A stretch of DNA of 5,087 nucleotides from an uncultured Thalassolituus sp. (GTDB lineage: Bacteria > Pseudomonadota > Gammaproteobacteria > Pseudomonadales > Oceanobacteraceae), in NCBI GenBank assembly GCA_913054055.1, contig CAJXIT010000270.1:1-5087 (forward strand), written 5' to 3'. Position 1 is the stretch's first letter; the number at the start of each line of letters is the position of its first letter. The translations under genes and the position numbers were made by a program. Below are positions 1-5,087 of the stretch, one piece after another. The notes under the pieces were generated by a model, which saw only the letters and a list, made by a program, of their open reading frames with translations, made no database searches and was not told the origin of the DNA.

Positions 1-2386
1 CAGACTCAAGGTTTTCTCCACCTTGACCATCATTTGTGCGGTTACCGCCTGATTGCTGATCGTTTCCACCGCTATTATATCGGTCTTGACCTTGCCCCGA
101 GCTTTGCTGCTGTACTGATGATTCAGCCAATTGTAGACCTTGCTGAGCGAGCATCTCCCTTAGACGAGGTAAAGTTTGCTCAATGATGTCTCTGGCTTGT
201 TGGTTCGCAACAGTGAAGTGAACGTTGGCAATATCATTATTCATTGTCATTCGAATTTGCATACGACCGAGTTCAGGTGGATCAAGTCGAATATCTAAAT
301 TTTTCAAGTTCTTCGACATCATCATTTGAACTTTTTCAGCAACCTGCTCATTCGCCAACTCTTTAGTTAACTGAAGTGGCGCTTGTTGAGCGGCTTGAAT
401 TTCGGCTCTTGTAGGTGCTGTACTTGGCATGCCCTGCTGTCCAGAAGCCGCAGCAATTTGCTGTGCTAACGTCCCTTCTTTGCCATCATCTTTCTGAGTG
501 GTTTTAGATAAACCAGCCAGCGCGGCACCACCAATACCCGCTTTCAAAACTGCCTCTGAAGGCGATGATTTTGCTGCACTTAATGCTGCATCTGGCACAG
601 CACCGAACGGCGTTGTTTGAGAAAGTGCTGCTGCATTATCCAAGCTTGCAGACGCGACAGGCACTGAAGAAGCTGCCATCGTTTTATCCGCTGCTGAAGC
701 TTGAGCTAGCGCTTGCTGTACAGAAGCAGCGACACCAGTTTGAACCGTTTTGGTCGCTAGCGTATTTTCTGTCACCGTTTTGCCTTCAGCAGATACTTTC
801 ACATCAGATGTCGAACTTCCCCATGCAATAGTGTTAATGGGCTGTTCATTTTCAGCGGCTACCAGAGAACCCTCATCTTTTTGGTTCTTCATTACCTGGT
901 AATACGATTCTTGACTAATTATTCCTTTCTGAAAAGCTTCCGTATAGAGTTGCTTTGCTTGCTCGGTCACGGTCACAAGCTGCTCATTCAACGCTTGAAG
1001 GTCTTCTGTCGCCTTCGCTAATAATGCCAGTTCTTCTGCTGCTAACTCGGTACCACTCGCTTGTTTAACTTGTAACTCATTAACGACAGCTTCTGTCATA
1101 CTAATTTGCACATTAAGTTGATTAATGGCTTGGGTATGTTGCTCAACTTCAATGACCAATTGAGCATCACTTTCAGATAATTCAGGTGCTTTACCTGACT
1201 GCATCATACTTACTGTAAGTGGAGTTGTAGCTGGAACGGTACCATTCAAAGCTTGAGCTTGATTTAGCTCCGCTGTTACTTTCTCATTCTGTAGGCTGGC
1301 TTCAAGCTGTTGTATTGTCACGCCCTGATTAAGTAATTGCTGTACCTGTTGATCACTTAATGAAGAGACAGGCGCTCCTTGTGTCAGCTTCATGATTGCT
1401 TTTTCATTCGCTTCTACCGCTAACTGCTCCTCGGATTTAACAAGTATCTGGTCTGAATTTGTTGAAGGAATAGTACTAAGGGGTACACCTGCCGTTCCAG
1501 CAACAGATGCAGCCTCGCCAGCACTAGAAGAACTAATAACTTGTGAGTTAGTCATAGCTTGTGGGTTCAACATAGCTTGCGCATCTAACTTACCTAATGC
1601 CGTTATAGGTACTGATACTCCCCCACCTTCAGAGCTGACTTGAGGCAAAGCCTTGCCGTTCGCTTGCGGCTGAAGTGTCTTATTCGCTTCATCGAGCTGA
1701 CCAAGTAATTTATTACCTTCATTCATCGCAGCAGAGGCTTTCACCGCAGTTTCCGCTTTGATGCTTTCGCCTTGCCCTTGAGTTGTATATTTACTTAAAG
1801 GAGAAACTGAACCTTGATCTGATTTGGTCTTAGAGTCTGATTCCCCTTTAGAGTCAGATACAACTTTAGAATCTTTGCCAACAAGGCTTTCATCTACTTC
1901 GCCTTTAGGTATTTCAGAGGTCTTCAGTGCCTTATTATCAGAGGTAACCTGCTGGTTAGATGAATCTAATGCTGCTTGAGATTTAACATCGCCCTTACCC
2001 AGTTCAGATTCATCATTATTTTTAGCCTGTTTAAGCAATGTTTCTTCAGATTCATCCGAGGTAAGCTGTTGTTCGCCTTTATTTTTACTACTTCCAACAC
2101 CTTCAGGTTCACTTGAAGTTTGTTCGCTTTGTTTTCCTTTGGAAGCATCTGAAGCCACTTTTTCAGAGCTATCGTCTGATCCCTCTGATACTTTGCTTTC
2201 TGATTGGTTTTTTACAGATTCTACATCTGATTTAGAGCTTGTTTCCTTCGATGAAAAAGCCTCTTTGAGTGTTTCAAAGAAACCTTTAGAACTGCCACTT
2301 TCTTCTGTTTTTATATCAGCAGCATTCGACTCTAATAATGAAGAGGTTTTATGACTCGTCGAACTTGAAGGAAGGCTTATATTCAT
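1..2386 (-). CDS. fliK: FliK, flagellar hook-length control protein (3' partial)
   Basis: Exported molecular ruler. It passes through the growing hook, and its C-terminal domain then contacts FlhB to switch export from hook to filament substrates (family knowledge). I read one uninterrupted frame of 795 codons from ATG 2386 to the window edge. Residues 1 to about 210 are Ser/Lys/Glu/Asp-rich and look disordered, and include two 6-residue tandem repeats. Residues about 404-500 are Gln/Glu/Leu-rich with coiled-coil character. Residues about 506-680 are Ala/Ser/Thr-rich. Residues about 680-760 are the Flg_hook (FliK C-terminal) domain, with LDPPELG at 701-707 and the helix QARDIIEQTLPRLREML. A Gln/Gly/Asn-rich tail follows and continues past the edge. 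I see no Cys and one Trp (522), in keeping with a secreted, easily unfolded protein. The ribosome site is weak (TAGAG, 8 bases upstream). A GTG at 2413 is an alternative start, but the N-terminus MNISLPSS resembles Vibrio FliK. Its own promoter is likely. Confidence 0.94.
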   Translation of the reverse strand, partial: MNISLPSSSTSHKTSSLLESNAADIKTEESGSSKGFFETLKEAFSSKETSSKSDVESVKNQSESKVSEGSDDSSEKVASDASKGKQSEQTSSEPEGVGSSKNKGEQQLTSDESEETLLKQAKNNDESELGKGDVKSQAALDSSNQQVTSDNKALKTSEIPKGEVDESLVGKDSKVVSDSKGESDSKTKSDQGSVSPLSKYTTQGQGESIKAETAVKASAAMNEGNKLLGQLDEANKTLQPQANGKALPQVSSEGGGVSVPITALGKLDAQAMLNPQAMTNSQVISSSSAGEAASVAGTAGVPLSTIPSTNSDQILVKSEEQLAVEANEKAIMKLTQGAPVSSLSDQQVQQLLNQGVTIQQLEASLQNEKVTAELNQAQALNGTVPATTPLTVSMMQSGKAPELSESDAQLVIEVEQHTQAINQLNVQISMTEAVVNELQVKQASGTELAAEELALLAKATEDLQALNEQLVTVTEQAKQLYTEAFQKGIISQESYYQVMKNQKDEGSLVAAENEQPINTIAWGSSTSDVKVSAEGKTVTENTLATKTVQTGVAASVQQALAQASAADKTMAASSVPVASASLDNAAALSQTTPFGAVPDAALSAAKSSPSEAVLKAGIGGAALAGLSKTTQKDDGKEGTLAQQIAAASGQQGMPSTAPTRAEIQAAQQAPLQLTKELANEQVAEKVQMMMSKNLKNLDIRLDPPELGRMQIRMTMNNDIANVHFTVANQQARDIIEQTLPRLREMLAQQGLQLAESSVQQQSSGQGQDRYNSGGNDQQSGGNRTNDGQGGENLES
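1544..1579 (-). repeat. Two tandem 18-bp units in fliK (QAMxNx)
   Basis: FliK residues 270-281 read QAMLNP then QAMTNS, with CAA GCT ATG identical in both units. A following QVISSS may be a decayed third unit. The period is 18 bases, the same as in the DSK repeat upstream. Confidence 0.65.
1820..1873 (-). repeat. Three tandem 18-bp units in fliK (DSKxxS)
   Basis: FliK residues 172-189 read DSKVVS, DSKGES, DSKTKS. DSK codons begin at 1873, 1855 and 1837, exactly 18 bases apart. The first three codons of each unit are nearly identical (GA[C/T] TCT AA[A/G]) while the others have diverged, suggesting an old in-frame tandem duplication within the disordered N-terminal region. Confidence 0.8.
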
Positions 2387-2450
2387 ATGTCTGGCTCTAT
2401 CTATTCGCGTCACTGCTAACGATTAAGTAAAGCAATGAAAAGAAAGTCGG

Positions 2451-2478
2451 ACGCATTTAAAGTAAGAGGTAAATGCGT
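2451..2478 (-). promoter_or_regulatory. Perfect 9-bp inverted repeat in the fliK leader
   Basis: ACGCATTTA at 2451-2459 and TAAATGCGT at 2470-2478 are exact reverse complements separated by 10 bases. Relative to the predicted sigma-54 start point the element spans about +8 to +35. It could be an RNA hairpin near the 5' end of the fliK message or a binding site for a dimeric regulator. Known FlrC sites in Vibrio can lie downstream of the start point, so an activator site is a reasonable guess. The stem is AT-rich and is not followed by an uninterrupted T run, so it is a poor fit for a terminator. Confidence 0.5.
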
Positions 2479-2495
2479 GTATCAAAGATAGTTAA

Positions 2496-2512
2496 AGCAA
2501 GAAATACGCCAG
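2496..2512 (-). promoter_or_regulatory. Candidate sigma-54 (-24/-12) promoter for fliK
   Basis: On the minus strand this reads CTGGCGTATTTCTTGCT. Against the sigma-54 consensus YTGGCACG-N4-TTGCW it keeps YTGGC at -24 and TTGCT at -12, with exactly 10 bases between the invariant GG and GC; only the less conserved ACG differs. The predicted start point is near 2485, giving a leader of about 99 bases before fliK. In Vibrio, middle flagellar genes are transcribed by RpoN with the activator FlrC, which fits. The site is predicted from sequence alone. Confidence 0.7.
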
Positions 2513-2572
2513 AAGTTAAACGAAATGAATATGTCGGGAGGAAGTTGGACAGAACGTCATAAAAAACGAATT

Positions 2573-3016
2573 CTAAAAATTGTTACGGCGACGGCTATAA
2601 AGCAATGTAGAAAACTCATCCATCTGCTTCTGTTCACGTTGGTCTTGCTGTTTCGCTTTTTCTTTCTGTTTTTTTTCAAGCAACCACTCATAAGATTTAC
2701 GCTGCTTACGTAATTCCATCCAATAATCTTGGCAGTTATCAACTTGGTTTTTAAAGTGACCTTCAGCCTGTCTTTGCTTAGATAAGGTTTCATCTAACTG
2801 CGTTAGAAACCGATTCAAGTGACCATATTGACTTGCTGTTAACCCTGATTTACCACGATCAACAAGTTGCTGACAATAATCGAGACGGTATTGCTCGATT
2901 TGAGAAACTTGTTTGTAATAATCTTGGAGCTCAGAGTTCGCTTTATTCAAAGCAAGCACGGCTTGATTTTCTTTGTCTTTCGCTTGTTCTAATAAAAACT
3001 CTAAAGCATTATCCAT
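2573..3016 (-). CDS. fliJ: FliJ, flagellar export coiled-coil stalk protein
   Basis: Small, highly charged helical protein of 147 residues, the normal FliJ length. FliJ forms an antiparallel coiled coil that sits in the centre of the FliI hexamer like the F1 gamma subunit, contacts FlhA, and helps recycle chaperones (family knowledge). Almost the whole sequence looks helical: residues 1-50 and about 66-140 are rich in Gln, Glu, Lys and Leu. They are separated by a likely turn around RGKSGLTASQYG (54-65), as expected for a hairpin of two long helices. The second arm carries YWMELRKQRKSYEWLLEK (98-115), similar to the conserved C-terminal stretch of FliJ. The end is basic (SRRRNNF). It follows fliI by 6 bases with a strong ribosome site, so it belongs to the fliHIJ transcript. 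The 186-bp gap after it suggests that it closes that unit. Sequence conservation in this family is low, so the call rests on length, coiled-coil character and position together. Confidence 0.95.
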   Translation of the reverse strand: MDNALEFLLEQAKDKENQAVLALNKANSELQDYYKQVSQIEQYRLDYCQQLVDRGKSGLTASQYGHLNRFLTQLDETLSKQRQAEGHFKNQVDNCQDYWMELRKQRKSYEWLLEKKQKEKAKQQDQREQKQMDEFSTLLYSRRRNNF

Positions 3017-3022
3017 TGTCTA

Positions 3023-4342
3023 CTACCCTCCTAATACATGCTTTAACATATTGACGCACATATCATAAGGTACGGTTTCTTTCATTTTTTGCTGTAAGTA
3101 ATCATCAAGACGTGGCTTCAGTGTAAATGCACTATCTATCGCTTGATCGGTTCCAGGCTTATAAGCGCCGATAGAAACAAGATCTTGGTTTTTACGGCAT
3201 ATTGAGAGAACTTGCCTCACAGCTTTTGACATCATGACGTGTTCTTCTGTTGTTATCTGAGGCATAACACGACTCACCGACTTCTCGACATCAATAGCAG
3301 GGTAATGACCTGCATCAGCCATTTCACGCGAAAGAACAATGTGACCATCCAAGATTGCTCGTGATGCATCAGCGATTGGATCTTGTAAATCATCACCTTC
3401 AGTTAACACCGTAAAGAAAGCCGTTATTGAACCTTGTTCATCACTACCATTGCCCGCTCTTTCAACCAGAGCCGGCAACTTTGCAAATACAGAAGGCGGA
3501 TAACCTTTCGTTGCCGGTGGCTCGCCAACGGATAATGCAATCTCACGCTGCGCTTGTGCAAAACGAGTGAGTGAATCCATCAGCAATAAAACATCTAAAC
3601 CTTGGTCTCTAAAATATTCTGCAACTGTTAAAGCGGTTTGACAGCCTTTCAATCGCATTAATGGTGATGAGTCAGCAGGGGCTGCGACCACCACAGAACG
3701 CTTACGTCCATCTTCACCTAAGATTTCTTCAATAAATTCTTTTACTTCTCGACCACGCTCACCAATTAAGCCTACAACAACAACTTGCGCGGTAGTGCCT
3801 CGTGTCATCATTCCTAGAGTCACAGACTTACCAACACCGGACCCAGCAAACAAACCAATCCGTTGCCCTTTACCAACAGTGAGCAATCCATTAATTGCCT
3901 TCAGCCCAACGTCAAGAGGTTCTGAAATAGGCTTTCTAGACAATGGATTAATAGGGTCTGAGTTAAATGACGCTCTGTGCTCCGTATAAATAGCACCTAA
4001 ACCGTCTAGCGGGTTACCAACACCATCTATCACTCGTCCAAGTAGTTCCATACCAACAGGAATACCACTTTCAGCGGTTACAGGCGTCACACGTGCTCCG
4101 GGCAAAATACCGGTAATTTGCTCACTCGGCATCAGGTAAAGGTTATCACCAGAGAAACCAACCACTTCAGCTTCCATTTCTCCTGACATGGTTTCCACCA
4201 GACACAAGCTACCTATAGGTGCTTTACACCCAGTAGCTTCTAGCGTTAAGCCAACAACTCTCACTAAACGACCAGATGCGATAGGACGTGATTTAAGACC
4301 TTGAACTTTGTATTGGCTTAAGCGTTCGGCTAATTCAAGCAT
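3023..4342 (-). CDS. fliI: FliI, flagellum-specific export ATPase
   Basis: Hexameric ATPase of the flagellar type III export apparatus, related to the F1 beta subunit. It hydrolyses ATP at the cytoplasmic face of the export gate to help unfold and release substrates. The product is 439 residues, the usual length. Visible motifs: GRVIDGVGNPLDG at 102-114; Walker A AGSGVGKS at 166-173 with Lys172; GERGREV at 194-200, whose Glu195 matches the catalytic glutamate of the family; Walker B VLLLMDS at 251-257 with Asp256; GYPPSVFAKLP at 280-290; and the ATPase alpha/beta signature PAIDVEKSVS at 348-357, followed by Arg358. The C-terminal part (about 365-439) is the helical region expected to contact FliJ and export gate components. 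The start ATG overlaps the fliH stop by one base, with AAGG (4352-4355) nine bases upstream as a modest ribosome site inside fliH. No key residue is missing. Other type III or F-type ATPases are unlikely given the neighbours. Confidence 0.98.
   Translation of the reverse strand: MLELAERLSQYKVQGLKSRPIASGRLVRVVGLTLEATGCKAPIGSLCLVETMSGEMEAEVVGFSGDNLYLMPSEQITGILPGARVTPVTAESGIPVGMELLGRVIDGVGNPLDGLGAIYTEHRASFNSDPINPLSRKPISEPLDVGLKAINGLLTVGKGQRIGLFAGSGVGKSVTLGMMTRGTTAQVVVVGLIGERGREVKEFIEEILGEDGRKRSVVVAAPADSSPLMRLKGCQTALTVAEYFRDQGLDVLLLMDSLTRFAQAQREIALSVGEPPATKGYPPSVFAKLPALVERAGNGSDEQGSITAFFTVLTEGDDLQDPIADASRAILDGHIVLSREMADAGHYPAIDVEKSVSRVMPQITTEEHVMMSKAVRQVLSICRKNQDLVSIGAYKPGTDQAIDSAFTLKPRLDDYLQQKMKETVPYDMCVNMLKHVLGG
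3027..3032 (-). promoter_or_regulatory. Strong ribosome binding site for fliJ
   Basis: AGGAGG read on the minus strand, 10 bases before the fliJ ATG at 3016. It lies within the last codons of fliI, encoding the terminal Gly-Gly. The fliI stop is followed at once by a second in-frame TAG (TAG TAG ACA ATG). This site fixes the fliJ start and is much stronger than those of fliI and fliK. Confidence 0.85.
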
Positions 4343-5087
4343 TACTCATGACCTTGATGACGGTTAGAGCCGCAGAAACTTTGGATAACGCTACGTACAC
4401 GCTCTTCCATCCGGTAATTTACACTGGATTCTCCCGCTTCGATTTGTACATCTCCACGGTTTAATGCTGGCTCTGAAACCAGAGTCCAATTACGAGTATC
4501 AAGCTCACTTTCACCATAAGCCGAACGTATGATTTGTACATCTTCAGGGTTTAGTTTCAAGGTAATAGCATGCCCAGAAACAGGCAATGACTCGACAGAT
4601 TCTTTCACGGTATCAAGAATAATTTGAGGGTTAGTCTGCACTTCAATATGCACAACTTCTTTAACCAAAGTTAATACCATATCCACCAACTGCTTTTCTA
4701 CTTGAGCATTCATCAGCTCTAATGGCTGAGCAAACTGATTGGCTAACCCCATAAAAATAGCAACTTGCTGTTGTATGTATTCTTGACCAGCGGTCACACC
4801 TTCAAGTTTTCCTGCTTCATTACCTTCAGCGTGACCTGCAGTAAAACCTTCTTCTTTACCCTTTTCAAAACCTTGCTTAAAGCCAGCTTCTTGACCTTGC
4901 TGCATGCCTTCTTGATAAGCACCTTGCTTAATCAATTCAATCTGCTCTTCCGTTAATATCAGCTCTTCATCTTCAATAGCTTCATCAACAGTCGGCATCC
5001 AGCTTGGGTCATAGTTAAAAGCTGTCTCTTTGGCATTTTTATTGGCATCAGAGGTGTAGTCAGGTAGCCCCCACTTTTGAGGCTGTG
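4342..5087 (-). CDS. fliH: FliH, flagellar export ATPase regulator/stator (5' partial)
   Basis: Cytoplasmic partner of the FliI ATPase. FliH dimers bind the FliI N-terminus, hold its activity in check and anchor it to the export gate and C-ring, like the peripheral stalk of an F-type ATPase (family knowledge). The frame is open to the window edge: 29 codons lie before the internal Met at 4998, including WGLPDY and NYDPSW, which look like the conserved Vibrio FliH N-terminus. That Met is therefore probably not the start, and I infer that roughly 15-25 residues are missing; 247 residues are visible. Counting from the internal Met, residues 31-71 form a ladder of glycines spaced every four residues. 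Residues about 80-205 form the FliH C-terminal domain, with the typical LNRGDVQIEAGES segment near the end. The stop TAA shares its last base with the fliI start (TAATG), implying coupled translation. The protein ends in a short polar tail, NRHQGHE. Confidence 0.95.
   Translation of the reverse strand, partial: QPQKWGLPDYTSDANKNAKETAFNYDPSWMPTVDEAIEDEELILTEEQIELIKQGAYQEGMQQGQEAGFKQGFEKGKEEGFTAGHAEGNEAGKLEGVTAGQEYIQQQVAIFMGLANQFAQPLELMNAQVEKQLVDMVLTLVKEVVHIEVQTNPQIILDTVKESVESLPVSGHAITLKLNPEDVQIIRSAYGESELDTRNWTLVSEPALNRGDVQIEAGESSVNYRMEERVRSVIQSFCGSNRHQGHE
4786..4908 (-). repeat. GxxxG ladder in FliH (11 glycines spaced by 4)
   Basis: This is a protein-level repeat inside fliH. Counting from the internal Met at 4998, glycines fall at residues 31, 35, 39, 43, 47, 51, 55, 59, 63, 67 and 71, giving ten uninterrupted GxxxG steps. 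The intervening positions are mostly Gln, Glu, Lys, Ala and Phe. Glycine repeats of this kind are a known trait of FliH and its type III secretion relatives and are thought to give close helix-helix packing in the dimer. The number of repeats varies among species. Confidence 0.9.

Larger units (their letters stand above)
2387..2572. other. fliJ-fliK intergenic region
   Basis: A 186-bp gap, the only substantial non-coding stretch in the window. It contains the sigma-54 promoter candidate (2496-2512) and the inverted repeat (2451-2478). A T6 run lies just after the fliJ stop on the minus strand, but I find no GC-rich stem before it and so no convincing terminator. I find no convincing small gene on either strand. 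Confidence 0.75.

Noticed and set aside
565..831. Plus-strand open frame of 88 codons
   Set aside because: It lies wholly antisense to fliK, has no recognisable domain, and the opposite strand carries a continuous, well-supported gene.
1392..2354. Short open frames at 1392-1643 (+), 2139-2354 (+) and 1966-2148 (-)
   Set aside because: All fall inside fliK in other frames. Their compositions reflect the low-complexity fliK codons read out of frame.
2411..2413. GTG as the fliK start, nine codons upstream of the ATG
   Set aside because: It has no ribosome site, and the added residues (VTRIDRARH) do not resemble a FliK N-terminus; the ATG at 2386 fits better. Not fully excluded.
2438..2478. Rho-independent terminator formed by the inverted repeat
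   Set aside because: The stem has only three G/C pairs in nine, and the following minus-strand sequence is pyrimidine-rich but interrupted rather than a clean T run.
2555..2572. Terminator after fliJ based on the T6 run
   Set aside because: No stable stem could be found immediately before the T run.
2525..3054. Open frames at 2525-2713 (+), 2557-2793 (-) and 2833-3054 (+)
   Set aside because: They overlap fliJ in other frames or on the opposite strand and have no family resemblance.
3795..4956. Plus-strand open frames at 3795-3989 and 4765-4956
   Set aside because: They are antisense to the conserved ATPase core of fliI and to the glycine ladder of fliH respectively.
4996..4998. Met at 4998 as the fliH start
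   Set aside because: The frame stays open upstream to the window edge and encodes FliH-like sequence (WGLPDY, NYDPSW), so the true start lies outside.

Overview
The window is a piece of a polar-type flagellar/chemotaxis gene cluster from a gammaproteobacterium, most likely a member of the Vibrionaceae (Vibrio, Aliivibrio or Photobacterium-like). This rests on the gene order fliH-fliI-fliJ-fliK, the Vibrio-like FliH and FliJ sequences, the moderately AT-rich base composition, and a -24/-12 (sigma-54) promoter motif ahead of fliK. The genus assignment is inference from remembered family resemblance, not a database search. All genes are on the minus strand, so transcription runs from high to low coordinates.

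Layout, in transcription order. Positions 5087-4342 hold fliH, whose 5' end lies outside the window. It overlaps by one base (TAATG) with fliI (4342-3023), which is complete. After 6 bases comes fliJ (3016-2573), complete. A 186-bp gap (2572-2387) follows, with a good sigma-54 promoter candidate and, just downstream of its predicted start point, a perfect 9-bp inverted repeat. Then fliK (2386 to 1) runs off the window at its 3' end. It is one continuous frame of 795 codons, Cys-free in my translation, with a long low-complexity N-terminal half and a recognisable FliK C-terminal domain.

How they work together. FliI is the hexameric ATPase at the base of the flagellar type III export gate, FliH is its stator/regulator and carries a striking run of GxxxG repeats, and FliJ is the coiled-coil central stalk. 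FliK is the exported hook-length ruler that switches the same export apparatus from hook-type to filament-type substrates. The tight packing of fliH, fliI and fliJ indicates one translationally coupled transcript. The gap and promoter motif suggest that fliK begins a new transcription unit, presumably followed outside the window by fliL, fliM, fliN and further genes.

I see no mobile element, CRISPR array, tRNA or rRNA, and no new biological system. The points worth a second look are the fliK leader, the FliH glycine ladder, and the long, repeat-bearing FliK.
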